A DNA stretch of 29,541 nt, from positions 1 to 29,541 of the IMG/VR virus record IMGVR_UViG_3300037493_003850. One strand, written 5' to 3'. The DNA is from a virus. The position numbers and the translations under genes were made by a program. The notes under the pieces are model-generated. The model did no database searches. It was given only the letters and a program-made list of their open reading frames with translations, and was not told the origin of the DNA. Shown here piece after piece: positions 1-7,135 of this stretch (the first letter of the stretch is position 1; each line of letters starts with the position of its first letter).

Positions 1-66
1 ACATGCCAAGATGAGCATTTTAGATTTGACCCCGTCTATTCTTTGCTCGTATATTTTTCAGCATGA
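1..66 (+). CDS. Possible 3' end of an upstream gene (terminase by position)
   Basis: Frame 1 is open from the window edge to a TGA at 64-66, giving 21 residues that end in DPVYSLLVYFSA. The stop overlaps the ATG of the next gene as ATGA, the coupling style used throughout this block. In lambda-like head modules the large terminase subunit lies just upstream of the gpW-like gene, so a terminase C-terminus is expected here, but no terminase motif is visible in so short a piece. The stretch is AT-rich compared with its surroundings and could instead be a non-coding leader. Frame 2 is also open, to 85. This is a positional inference only. Confidence 0.3.
   Translation, partial: TCQDEHFRFDPVYSLLVYFSA
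26..55 (+). promoter_or_regulatory. Candidate sigma70-like promoter
   Basis: TTGACC at 26-31 and TATATT at 50-55 each match the sigma70 consensus at 5 of 6 positions, with an 18-nt spacer, inside a 60-nt AT-rich island in otherwise GC-rich DNA. The start site would fall near 62, so the gene starting at 63 would be leaderless, or the promoter would mainly serve the portal and later genes. The same bases may be the coding end of an upstream gene, which lowers confidence. Confidence 0.3.
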
Positions 67-350
67 CCGCGCCGTCAGAGGATAAACAAGCGAGGCTTCA
101 AGCAAGGATCGACGCTGACGAAGCGCTCGTCACCGCGATCGACACGGCGTTACTTGCGATCACCGTGTCGAAAGCCTCTGAATTTTGGCTCGACACCGGC
201 GAGGGAAAACAGCGCGTGACGCAACTCGATATCGAAAAGCTCGACGCGATGCGCGAAAGAGCTGTGAACCGGATCGAGGCGAACTATAAGCGCCTCGACG
301 GCAAGCAACTCGTGGACATGAACTTGAAGCGGAAAGCGTGGCCGTACTAA
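63..350 (+). CDS. gpW-like head-tail joining protein (candidate)
   Basis: This is a 95-residue acidic and basic helical protein immediately before the portal gene, the place lambda gpW occupies between terminase and portal. gpW is a small protein that enters the filled head before the tail-joining protein attaches. The N-terminal half holds a helix followed by a VSKASEFWLDTGEGKQRVTQ segment, and the C-terminal half is a helix rich in Arg and Lys, broadly the gpW helix-strand-helix plan. It is longer than the 68 residues of lambda gpW. No Shine-Dalgarno sequence is visible, so start-up may depend on the ATGA overlap with the preceding frame. It ends at TAA 348-350, overlapping the portal ATG. 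The assignment rests on position and size rather than on clear sequence identity. Confidence 0.55.
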   Translation: MTAPSEDKQARLQARIDADEALVTAIDTALLAITVSKASEFWLDTGEGKQRVTQLDIEKLDAMRERAVNRIEANYKRLDGKQLVDMNLKRKAWPY

Positions 351-2092
351 TGAGCCGAGCAGGCGACTTTTTCAAGCGGCTCTTTTCAGGCGCCAAGCAA
401 GGCGAGGCCAACCCCTTGTCTAATCCGTTCTTGCGCCCCGCATCCGAGCCCACGAGCATAAGCGCGTTTTTGCAACCGAGCCGCGGAGCTCTGCGCACGG
501 GCGGTACCGGTACCGGCGCAAAGTGGGACTTTGGTCTTTCCGCGAACGGCGTCTCACCGCTGCTCGATAACTATCTTCTCCGGCAGAACTCCCGAAGCGC
601 GATTCACGACTCGGTCGAGTATCGGGCCATGGTTACCAGGCTCGCCGACTCGGTTGTCGACCGTGGTCTAAGGCTCGTCCCCGAGCCGGCCTCGGCGATG
701 CTCGGGCTCACCGAGGACGAAGCAGCGGAATGGGGCGAGGGCGTCAGCGATCGATTCCACGCGTGGGCCCGTCAGAAGTCCGTGGACGTCGCCGGCAACA
801 TGAACCTCTATCAACTGCAGCGCTTCGCGAACGTCAGCCAAACGCGAGACGGCGAGTATTTCGCGCGGCTCTACTATGGGGCGCAAGACGGCCTTGTGAA
901 CCCGCTTCAAATAGGGTTCGTTGACCCTAATGACATACAAGGGACCGCTGGTCTCACGAGCACGATCGGATTCAATCACTACCTGGATTCTGGTATCGAG
1001 CGGGACCAGTACGGGCGCGAGGTCGCATATCATTTCTATTCGTGGACCGGGAAAGACTATGTCCCGCAACGGATCCCAGCGACAACGCCTAACGGTATGC
1101 CCCTTGTGTTACATGGCTTCCGAGCCGAGTATGCAAATCAAGTTCGCGGCTTTCCTGAGTTCTCTCATTGCCTGCAAGAGTTCGAGAACCTGACGGATTT
1201 CAAATCCGCGCATATCAAAAAGGCGATCAATCAAAGCCAACTGGTGCTGAGTATCGAGGCCGGCGACAATGGACCGAGCGACAACGTTTTCGAGGCGATC
1301 ACTCAAGCGAAAACAGGCCCGAGCTCGAGCAACGTCAGCCCGACGGCGAGCGTGGTCGACACCGGGACCCAGTTCTCCTATCAAGTGATCGAAGAAGCGG
1401 CGAGCGGTACCCCTGGCTCGACCGTGGTCTATGGCCTCGACTCGGGCGAGAAGCTTAGACCGTTCGTGAACACCGCTCCGGCCGATGGCTTTGACGCGTT
1501 CGTCGACTCGTTCGCCGCCTACTTGAGCGCGAGCAACTCGATCCCGATCGAGGTCGTCTTGATGCGCTTCAATGCCAGTTACAGCGCGAGCCGCGCGAGC
1601 CTCATGCTCTTTTGGCGCGTTGCCCAGATCTGGCGTGACGAGCAAGCGGCCGATCTTCTCGACACGGTTTACACGGCCTGGCTTTGGGGCGAGATCGCCG
1701 CGGGTAGGGTCATGGCTCGAGGGTTCTCGGATCCAGCTCTACGGGCGGCCTGGACTCAATGCGCGTGGTCGGGCGTTCCTATGCCGAACATCGACCCCGC
1801 TAAGACGGCAAAAGCTGACGAGATCTATGTGAAGCTCGGCGCGCAAAGCCTCGACGCGGTCGCGCAAAACTTCTCGGGCTCGCGCTACAAGCAAAACCGC
1901 GCGAAGCTCGAAAGACAGTACGATGGTCATCCGATCCCGCCGTGGGAAAAAGTGGGACAGGCTCCCGCGCCCGTGCAGCTGGCCGAGCCCTCGAGGGCCT
2001 CGGTGACCCGCGACACGGAAGATCAGGACGACGAGCAGAAACAAGAAGAGGAAAACGACAATGGCAAATCCCGCCGTGACAGCATGCGCTAA
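350..2092 (+). CDS. Portal protein, lambda gpB family
   Basis: This portal protein would form the dodecameric ring at the head vertex through which DNA is packaged and to which the tail is attached. The 580-residue size fits the lambda-type family (PF05136). Recognisable parts are the early SVEYRAMVTRLADSVVDRGL segment, the central QTRDGEYFARLYYG and DPNDIQG region, the RGFPEFSHCLQEFENLTDF helix that precedes the channel region, and the late SASRASLMLFWRVAQIWRDEQ segment. The tail is Asp, Glu, Gln and Lys rich, typical of portal C-termini. I place the start at ATG 350, which overlaps the previous stop as TAATG with GGAAAG at 331-336. An in-frame GTG at 338 would add four residues but sits directly beside that purine tract. 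The 3' end overlaps the next gene by 32 nt. Confidence 0.93.
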   Translation: MSRAGDFFKRLFSGAKQGEANPLSNPFLRPASEPTSISAFLQPSRGALRTGGTGTGAKWDFGLSANGVSPLLDNYLLRQNSRSAIHDSVEYRAMVTRLADSVVDRGLRLVPEPASAMLGLTEDEAAEWGEGVSDRFHAWARQKSVDVAGNMNLYQLQRFANVSQTRDGEYFARLYYGAQDGLVNPLQIGFVDPNDIQGTAGLTSTIGFNHYLDSGIERDQYGREVAYHFYSWTGKDYVPQRIPATTPNGMPLVLHGFRAEYANQVRGFPEFSHCLQEFENLTDFKSAHIKKAINQSQLVLSIEAGDNGPSDNVFEAITQAKTGPSSSNVSPTASVVDTGTQFSYQVIEEAASGTPGSTVVYGLDSGEKLRPFVNTAPADGFDAFVDSFAAYLSASNSIPIEVVLMRFNASYSASRASLMLFWRVAQIWRDEQAADLLDTVYTAWLWGEIAAGRVMARGFSDPALRAAWTQCAWSGVPMPNIDPAKTAKADEIYVKLGAQSLDAVAQNFSGSRYKQNRAKLERQYDGHPIPPWEKVGQAPAPVQLAEPSRASVTRDTEDQDDEQKQEEENDNGKSRRDSMR

Positions 2093-2324
2093 GGACGCGT
2101 GGACCAAGGTCGCGACCTCGGTAACCGCCGGCCAGGTCCACATATTGAGCAAGGCGCCGAGCCAATATGCGCACACTTACCGACTGACCGGCGGGGACGC
2201 TCCAACCACGCTTGCGGAAGCCGTGGTCATGGAAGAGACCTCGATCCCGATCTCCGCCGCTGCAGCGATCGACGTCTATGTCTACGCTTACGGCGCGGCG
2301 GGTAGCGTGAGGGTGGACGTGTGA
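2061..2324 (+). CDS. Small hypothetical structural protein
   Basis: This 87-residue protein lies between the portal and protease genes. AAGAGG about 10 nt upstream provides a Shine-Dalgarno sequence for ATG 2061, and the gene begins inside the portal 3' end, so translation is probably coupled. The sequence is rich in Ala, Thr and Val with alternating hydrophobic residues (SIPISAAAAIDVYVYAYG), suggesting a small beta-sheet domain. It has no signal peptide, membrane segment or catalytic motif. Its place among head genes suggests a virion or assembly role, but I do not recognise the family. Confidence 0.75.
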   Translation: MANPAVTACAKDAWTKVATSVTAGQVHILSKAPSQYAHTYRLTGGDAPTTLAEAVVMEETSIPISAAAAIDVYVYAYGAAGSVRVDV

Positions 2325-2923
2325 CCGACCAGGCGCGAACATACCGCTCCGCGGCGCCCTCGAACATCGGGCCCGGCTTTCGTCCTGGCTTTTATCCCGA
2401 TCCGTTTTGGGATGACCAGAACTTCGACGTGCTCTCGATCACGGTCCCTGGTGGCAATGACGCGCCGACCGCCTATGTCATACCCGGAACGGGGCTTGTG
2501 TTACCTAATTTCCGGAACTCCGCCGGCATTACCGAGATCCCCGCGAGCAAAGAGCTCGAGCACGCTTGGCAGGTCGGGACCTCGATCTTTCCGCATGCGC
2601 ATATCGTGAAGCTGACGGCTACCACCGGCAGTGTGTTCCTCGGGTTCGAGTACCGGATCGCCAATGGAACGACGGTTGTAACCGGATCGAAAACGCTCGT
2701 CTTGTCGCTCACCGCGGCCGCGGTCTTAGATGAGGTCGTATTCGCCGACCTTGGCGAGATCGCGCTGACGGCGTTCACCGCAGCAGGTCCACAGGTCACG
2801 TTCCGGTTCTACCGCGATCCCGGGAACATTGCGGACGATTTCGCCGGCGATATCGGGGTCACAACGGTCGGATGGCATTTTAAGCGCGACTCCGCCGGGT
2901 CGAGACAGGTCACGACGAAATGA
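2321..2923 (+). CDS. Beta-rich hypothetical phage structural protein
   Basis: This 200-residue protein starts at GTG 2321, which overlaps the preceding TGA as GTGA. The middle and C-terminal parts contain alternating strands, a pattern such as PHAHIVKLTATTGSVFLGF, a TFRFYRDPGNIADDFAGD segment, and a closing WHFKRDSAGSRQ. From memory, phage structural modules often encode proteins with the same layout: an H-x-H entry strand, an FRDP-like strand, a final H-like strand and a D-x-x-GSRQ end. They are annotated as hypothetical and are probably jelly-roll-like. That resemblance is an inference and no function is established. Between portal and protease, a head-associated role such as decoration or stabilisation is plausible. 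Confidence 0.75.
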   Translation: MTDQARTYRSAAPSNIGPGFRPGFYPDPFWDDQNFDVLSITVPGGNDAPTAYVIPGTGLVLPNFRNSAGITEIPASKELEHAWQVGTSIFPHAHIVKLTATTGSVFLGFEYRIANGTTVVTGSKTLVLSLTAAAVLDEVVFADLGEIALTAFTAAGPQVTFRFYRDPGNIADDFAGDIGVTTVGWHFKRDSAGSRQVTTK

Positions 2924-4239
2924 CCGAACTGTATCAACAGATCTGGGCATGCGAAGAAGCTGCGCTCGTGGACTATCTATCTCGTCGTGAGCGCTTCGAG
3001 CTCACGGGGATCGACCCGAAGCACGAAGCTTTTCTTTTCGGCACTGGTCGCGACCGAGCCCCGATCCTCTCGATCTCGAACGGCGTAGCGACGATCGCGA
3101 TCGAGGGTGTTCTTTCCAAGGCAGGGCCCGATCTCATTGACCAGCTCCTAGGGCTCGGCGGTACCGGGTACGGGGAGATCGAGGCCGCGCTAACCGAGGC
3201 CCTCGAGAGCCCTGCAGTTCAGTCCATCCGGCTCGCGATCGACTCTCCGGGCGGCGAGGTCTTTGGGGTCGACGAAGCTCGAGGCGCCATTGCTCGAGCC
3301 GCGAACGCCAAGCCCGTCACCGCGTTCAATACCGGTCGCGTTGCCAGTGCAGCCTATTGGCTCGCGAGCTCCGCGCAAAAGATCGTGGCGACGAGCCCGG
3401 CGAACCTCACCGGTTCGATCGGCGTGGTAGCCGTGGCCATCGACCGATCAGATCGCGATCGGCGGTTTGGCATTGTGACCGTGGTCTCACGCAACGCTCC
3501 GGACAAGCGCCCGGATCTCAGCACTGAGGCCGGACGATCGATTATCCAAGACCAGGTCGACTCGCTCGAGCGCGCCTTTATCGAGCGGGTTGCCGAAGGC
3601 CGTGGCATCGAAGCGAACACAGTCCGAGCGACTTTCGGCCGTGGTCGAATGCTCGTCGCGATCGACCCTGACAAGTCGAAGCCGAGCGCGCTATCAGTTG
3701 GAATGATCGACGAAGTCATTGACGGATTCGGGACGGGCTCGAGCACAACTCAAGCGGGCCCCGTAGCCGTCGACGACCAAGCCATAGACGAAGCTGGGCA
3801 TACTGCCACGGCTGACCAAGATGCGCCGCATTGCGCGGCCGAAACGGAGAATGACATGAGCAAAGAGCTAGAGACCAGGATCTCCGAGCTCGAAGCGATG
3901 CTCGGGCAAACAACGGCCGCGCAAACCGACCTAAAGGCGCGTATGGAAGCCGTTGCCCCGATCCTCGCTTCGAACGTCTACCCCGCCGTGATCAAAGAGA
4001 TCGCGGCAAGAGTGCTGTCCGGGAAAGAGCACGCAAAAGCGCTCGAGGGCGCCGTTGCCGTGTTCGATGCCCAGCACGCAACCGCCACGATCGAAGCGGC
4101 CAAGCTGGCCTCGTCCGAGGCCAAGGGCCCCGAGCCCCGCGCGCTCGAGTCCGCAACCCCGGCCGACGGGTCGATCGTTTCCGCCGCGTCGCTCGAGTCC
4201 GCTGTGGGCGTGCTCCGCGCACAGCTCGGGAGGGAATAA
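2920..4239 (+). CDS. S49 (SppA/ClpP-fold) head maturation protease with C-terminal scaffold region
   Basis: This 439-residue protein corresponds to lambda gpC, the protease that processes head proteins during prohead assembly. Residues about 50-260 are an S49 peptidase domain with VATIAIEGVL, IDSPGGEVFG, GRVASAAYWLASSAQKI and ANLTGSIGVV motifs. Ser143 in VASAAYW is the likely nucleophile. Lys196 in APDKRPDL lies 53 residues later, matching the Ser/Lys spacing of the S49 dyad, and is the likely base. After about residue 285 an Ala, Asp and Glu rich linker leads into a coiled-coil-like tail that doubles as a nested scaffold gene. The start overlaps the previous stop as ATGA. The call is firm for the family; the catalytic assignments are inferred from motifs. 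Confidence 0.92.
   Translation: MTELYQQIWACEEAALVDYLSRRERFELTGIDPKHEAFLFGTGRDRAPILSISNGVATIAIEGVLSKAGPDLIDQLLGLGGTGYGEIEAALTEALESPAVQSIRLAIDSPGGEVFGVDEARGAIARAANAKPVTAFNTGRVASAAYWLASSAQKIVATSPANLTGSIGVVAVAIDRSDRDRRFGIVTVVSRNAPDKRPDLSTEAGRSIIQDQVDSLERAFIERVAEGRGIEANTVRATFGRGRMLVAIDPDKSKPSALSVGMIDEVIDGFGTGSSTTQAGPVAVDDQAIDEAGHTATADQDAPHCAAETENDMSKELETRISELEAMLGQTTAAQTDLKARMEAVAPILASNVYPAVIKEIAARVLSGKEHAKALEGAVAVFDAQHATATIEAAKLASSEAKGPEPRALESATPADGSIVSAASLESAVGVLRAQLGRE
3856..4239 (+). CDS. Nested in-frame head scaffold protein (lambda Nu3-like arrangement)
   Basis: An internal ATG at 3856 lies in the protease frame and is preceded by GGAG about seven bases upstream. It would give 127 residues that share the protease C-terminus. 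The product starts MSKELETRISELEAMLGQ, an amphipathic coiled coil, followed by a helical, Ala and Glu rich region, the composition expected of a scaffold. In lambda, Nu3 is made in the same way from the 3' end of gene C. The upstream linker of Asp, Ala and His rich sequence marks the boundary between protease and scaffold. Separate translation is an inference from the ribosome binding site and from precedent. Confidence 0.65.
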   Translation: MSKELETRISELEAMLGQTTAAQTDLKARMEAVAPILASNVYPAVIKEIAARVLSGKEHAKALEGAVAVFDAQHATATIEAAKLASSEAKGPEPRALESATPADGSIVSAASLESAVGVLRAQLGRE

Positions 4240-4242
4240 CCC

Positions 4243-5076
4243 ATGACAGTCATGACCATTACCGACAACACCAACAAGCCATTTTTCCTTGGCGGCGGCG
4301 ATCGCGTCGTTCGCAGTCAAGAGAACTTCCTGCAGGACGGCGGCCGCTCTGCAGTGCTCGCACCCTATACCGTCGTTGCGAAGAACAGCGCGGGCAAGTG
4401 GGTCCCCTTGTCCGACGTGGACGTCTACCAGGATTCCGGGTTCATGACATGCGGAACCCTCGCCGGCGCCTACACCGTATGGGACGACGTCACCGACGGG
4501 TCTTTCTCGGTCACGATCGACGGTGAAGTGATCAACGTCACCGGCCTCAATTTCTCGACGGTGACAGCCAACACAATGATCCCGTTCGTGATCAACTCCC
4601 ACGCATCCGTGGTCGGCAAGTTCCGTTGTGTCGACGTCAACGGCCTCGGTACCATCATGCGCATCGAGTCCTTGAAAAAAGGCCTCGGGGTCTCGTCCGT
4701 TTCCGTGCTGTCCGCAGTCGGATCCGGTACCGATATCTCATCGGGAACAACCGTCGGTCTCAATGGCCGCTCGGGAACTGGCACCGTCACCGCGGCCGTG
4801 GGCGACGTCTACACGACGATCCCCGCCGGCATCTACATCGGAACCGAGATCTCCGCCGCGGCGCTCGTCGCCGGCGACGTGACCAAAAAGCAGGTTTGCG
4901 TGGGTGGTTTCCCTGTCTACGTCGACAAAAATCAACTGGTCTTCGAGAACAGCCAAACACTGGCTTCCGTGATCACGGTAAACGGGGTTTTCAAAACAGT
5001 CGAGGATTACCTCGTCAATAATCTCGGAATCATCGCCGTCGACTCTGTCGCGATCGACGCACAAGAGAACGACTAA
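4243..5076 (+). CDS. Head decoration protein with an inserted domain
   Basis: This 277-residue protein lies just before the major capsid gene, where lambda gpD lies. The N-terminal AVLAPYTVVAKNSAGKWVPL and the late VTKKQVCVGGFPVYVDKNQL segments match the pattern of lambda-gpD-like decoration proteins, which sit as trimers on the expanded capsid. Between them, about residues 75-200, is an extra block containing DGSFSVTIDGEVINVTGLNF and TTVGLNGRSGTGTVTAAVGD. This looks like the beta domain found in DUF3383-type tail sheath proteins. Plain gpD is about 110 residues, so this protein is more than twice as long. GGAGGG lies about nine bases before ATG 4243. Decoration is likely; the origin of the insert is an inference. 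Confidence 0.72.
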   Translation: MTVMTITDNTNKPFFLGGGDRVVRSQENFLQDGGRSAVLAPYTVVAKNSAGKWVPLSDVDVYQDSGFMTCGTLAGAYTVWDDVTDGSFSVTIDGEVINVTGLNFSTVTANTMIPFVINSHASVVGKFRCVDVNGLGTIMRIESLKKGLGVSSVSVLSAVGSGTDISSGTTVGLNGRSGTGTVTAAVGDVYTTIPAGIYIGTEISAAALVAGDVTKKQVCVGGFPVYVDKNQLVFENSQTLASVITVNGVFKTVEDYLVNNLGIIAVDSVAIDAQEND

Positions 5077-5085
5077 GGAGACGCT

Positions 5086-6291
5086 ATGACAATACTGAGC
5101 CCAACTGCCCCGAGCATCTACAAACGCACGATGGACGGCGTGTTCGATGAGCGCGATATCATCGCAACGCCGACCGGCTTTCAATCACTGTTCGGCCGCC
5201 TTGGCGGCGGAACGAGGATCTTCGAAGCGCAGGACGTCGAAGTGGACGTGGACATCGTTCGCGGCAATGAGCGGATCGCTCAAATGTTCCCGCGTGGAAT
5301 GTACGCCCACGACATCGACCCCAAGAAGTATGCGATCCAGGAGCTCTTTTCCACGCGCACTTTCCGGTTCCCCTTCGCGGAAGAGGAGACCCACATTTCC
5401 GCGGCGGAGCTCCGCTCGCGAACCGCCGGCGAGAGCGCTTACGAGCGTATGGACGGCCGAACGCGCTTGCGAATGAAAGCGTTCAAAGCTCACCGGGAGC
5501 ATATCCGCAAACACATTCGGCTGTTCGAATACCTCGCCGCCGAAGTGATCCTCACCGGCAAGCAGCCGGCGATCATCGGTGCGACCGAAACCGAGTGGCT
5601 CTATGATTTCAAGCGCCTTTCGACGCACACGGTTGCCGCTTCCGGCGCCTGGCTTACGGCCGCGACCGATATCCTCGGAGATCTCAACACGGCTTGCCTC
5701 GCGCTGCGCAAAAACGGCAAGGTCCGAGCCGACGGCTTGATCCTCGGATCGAGCGCCTACGCTGGCGTTCGCGCGAACACCAAGATTTCCGCTGACGCTG
5801 ACGTCATGCGCTTCGAGATGGTCGAGCTCGGCGGGCTCCGACAAGTGCCCAGCAAGTGGGCATTCATGGTCGAAGCTGGCTTCGACTATCGCGGCCGGCT
5901 CGAGGTCGCGAGCGGCAAGCAGTTGGACGTCTTCACCTATGACGAGTGGTATGACGACTCGAGCGGAACCAAAACCCCGTACATGCCCGCGGAGCGCGCG
6001 ATCGTGTTCTCGAGCGAGACACGCTGCGACGCTTATTTCGGGCCAAACGAGCGGCTAGACTACAGCCCACAAGAGATCGCCGAGATGCAGTATTACCTCG
6101 GGATCGGGCCCATGGCTGGCCCACTTCCGCCGAACGTCAAGGCCCCCATGGGTCAGATCGATTTGCGGATGTTCCACTTCGACGCCTATCTCGATTCGCG
6201 TCGAACGGGTCTCACGATCCGGACACAGTCGGCGCCGATCTTCGCGCCGACCCTGACCGATGGCTTTTACGTGATCGACACCACGCCATGA
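5086..6291 (+). CDS. Major capsid protein, lambda gpE family
   Basis: At 401 residues this is a slightly long member of the lambda E-like capsid family (PF03864), which forms the HK97-fold shell. Visible family features are the QELFSTRTFRFPFAEEE strand in the region where such proteins contact each other, the long RLRMKAFKAHREHIRKHIRL helix, a central dimer of strands around GLILGSSAYAGVRAN, and the late ERAIVFSSETRCDAYFGPNE segment. A strong AAGGAG lies eight bases before ATG 5086, consistent with high expression. It follows the protease/scaffold and decoration genes in the lambda order. Its stop overlaps the next gene as ATGA. Confidence 0.93.
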   Translation: MTILSPTAPSIYKRTMDGVFDERDIIATPTGFQSLFGRLGGGTRIFEAQDVEVDVDIVRGNERIAQMFPRGMYAHDIDPKKYAIQELFSTRTFRFPFAEEETHISAAELRSRTAGESAYERMDGRTRLRMKAFKAHREHIRKHIRLFEYLAAEVILTGKQPAIIGATETEWLYDFKRLSTHTVAASGAWLTAATDILGDLNTACLALRKNGKVRADGLILGSSAYAGVRANTKISADADVMRFEMVELGGLRQVPSKWAFMVEAGFDYRGRLEVASGKQLDVFTYDEWYDDSSGTKTPYMPAERAIVFSSETRCDAYFGPNERLDYSPQEIAEMQYYLGIGPMAGPLPPNVKAPMGQIDLRMFHFDAYLDSRRTGLTIRTQSAPIFAPTLTDGFYVIDTTP

Positions 6292-6608
6292 TCCGGTGGG
6301 CGTGCAGCACGCCGCGCATGCGGCGGAATGGTGGTCTTTTCTGTCTCGGTGACGTTGTCCCTAGCGGCTACTTCACCGAGGCGGAGATCGCCGACCTCGT
6401 TTCACGCGGCAAGGTAACCGTTACCGAATCGAAGCAAGTCGAGATCGGAGCTCCCGAGCTCGTCGAGCCCCAGGCCCCCGAGCTCGTCGAGCCCCAGGCC
6501 CCCGAGCTCGAGGAGCACGAGGATCTCGACGAGCCCGACGAGCCGATCGACCTTGGCGCGGTAAGGGACAGGCCGAAGGGGAAACCCAAACGCGGGAGAA
6601 AACCATGA
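6288..6608 (+). CDS. Small protein with repeat-rich acidic tail, downstream of capsid gene
   Basis: This 106-residue protein starts at ATG 6288, overlapping the capsid stop as ATGA. The N-terminal half carries GDVVPSGYFTEAEIADLVSRG, a short helical element reminiscent of small winged-helix-like head-completion proteins. The C-terminal half is low complexity: two exact copies of an eight-residue PELVEPQA unit, a third degenerate copy, an acidic run of Asp and Glu, and a basic Lys/Arg end. Such a charged tail suggests a flexible binding segment. Position between the capsid and head-tail joining genes suggests a connector role, but no family assignment can be made with confidence. Confidence 0.7.
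   Translation: MIRWACSTPRMRRNGGLFCLGDVVPSGYFTEAEIADLVSRGKVTVTESKQVEIGAPELVEPQAPELVEPQAPELEEHEDLDEPDEPIDLGAVRDRPKGKPKRGRKP
6453..6510 (+). repeat. 24-bp tandem repeat, about 2.4 copies
   Basis: Two identical 24-bp units occupy 6453-6476 and 6477-6500, and a third begins at 6501 and decays after ten bases. The unit length is a multiple of three, so copy number changes would keep the frame of the host gene and lengthen its acidic, proline-containing tail by eight residues each. Each copy contains the palindrome GAGCTC. Confidence 0.9.
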
Positions 6609-6757
6609 GAGAAGACGGAAGAATCGCAAAGACCGTGTATGTCGGGAACGGCGTGGAATCCATTGAATGGATCGACCCGCCCGCGAAGAAGAAAGACCCG
6701 AAGGTCGAGCACAAGGCCGAGCACAACGCCAAGGCTGAAAAGCCCGCGAAGGACTAG
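6605..6757 (+). CDS. Very small charged hypothetical protein (50 aa)
   Basis: ATG 6605 overlaps the previous TGA as ATGA and the frame runs to TAG 6755-6757. The product begins MREDGRIAKTVYVGNGVE and ends in a Lys, Ala and Glu rich tail. Without this gene a 150-nt gap would interrupt an otherwise gapless coupled block, and the next gene starts three bases after its stop. The N-terminal half could form a small beta hairpin; the tail is probably disordered. Function is unknown, with a virion assembly role possible from its neighbours. Confidence 0.7.
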   Translation: MREDGRIAKTVYVGNGVESIEWIDPPAKKKDPKVEHKAEHNAKAEKPAKD

Positions 6758-6760
6758 CCC

Positions 6761-7135
6761 TTGGTCGACCTGCGCAAATTGAGCGAAGAGTTTTTGGGTA
6801 CTTCACTGGAAGGGGACTTTTCCCTTCCGGTGGAGATCCAAACTCCGAACGGCGCGATCCAAACGGTGCGAGCTCAAGTGCTCTACGATCGCACTGGCGA
6901 GGACCCGCAAACGGGCGAGATGGTCTACGTCACGGATCCCGTGGTCGTGGTCCGTCGTTCTTCGCTTAGCCCCCTACCCGAGCCAGGGGAACGCCTTGTG
7001 ATCCGGATCCCCTCGAGCCCCCGGGAGGACGCGACGAAAGAGACATATTTTTGTTTCGACCAGTCGTTTCAAGGCGGGCGGTCACTCGGTATGATTCGGT
7101 TCTATCTCACCAAGACTGAGCAGACACCAGCATGA
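6761..7135 (+). CDS. Head-tail joining protein, gpFII-like candidate
   Basis: This 124-residue protein starts at TTG 6761 with AAGGA at 6748-6752. The order of elements fits small head-tail connector proteins of the lambda gpFII type: a helical start (LRKLSEEFLG), a PNGAIQTVRAQVLYDRTGED strand pair, a TDPVVVVRRSSL segment describing the common nominal-value domain, then a final YFCFDQSFQGG and RFYLTK strand pair. gpFII is about 117 residues and caps the head for tail attachment. It sits between capsid and tail genes as expected. The assignment is from layout and size, not from a diagnostic motif. Confidence 0.65.
   Translation: MVDLRKLSEEFLGTSLEGDFSLPVEIQTPNGAIQTVRAQVLYDRTGEDPQTGEMVYVTDPVVVVRRSSLSPLPEPGERLVIRIPSSPREDATKETYFCFDQSFQGGRSLGMIRFYLTKTEQTPA

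Noticed and set aside
1-85. Frame 2 reading as the upstream gene's end
   Set aside because: Frame 1 gives an ATGA overlap with the next gene, the rule here; frame 2 would overlap by 23 nt and has no recognisable sequence.
338-349. GTG start for the portal gene
   Set aside because: The GTG abuts the purine tract that would serve as ribosome binding site; ATG 350 has usable spacing and a TAATG overlap like other genes here.
1109-1645. 178-codon minus-strand frame within the portal gene
   Set aside because: Antisense shadow of a secure portal gene; Arg, Ala and Asp rich with no motif.
3931-4602. 223-codon minus-strand frame over scaffold and decoration genes
   Set aside because: It spans two real genes antisense, with His/Gly/Asp rich shadow composition.
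5185-5844. 219-codon minus-strand frame within the capsid gene
   Set aside because: Antisense shadow of the major capsid gene in GC-rich codons.
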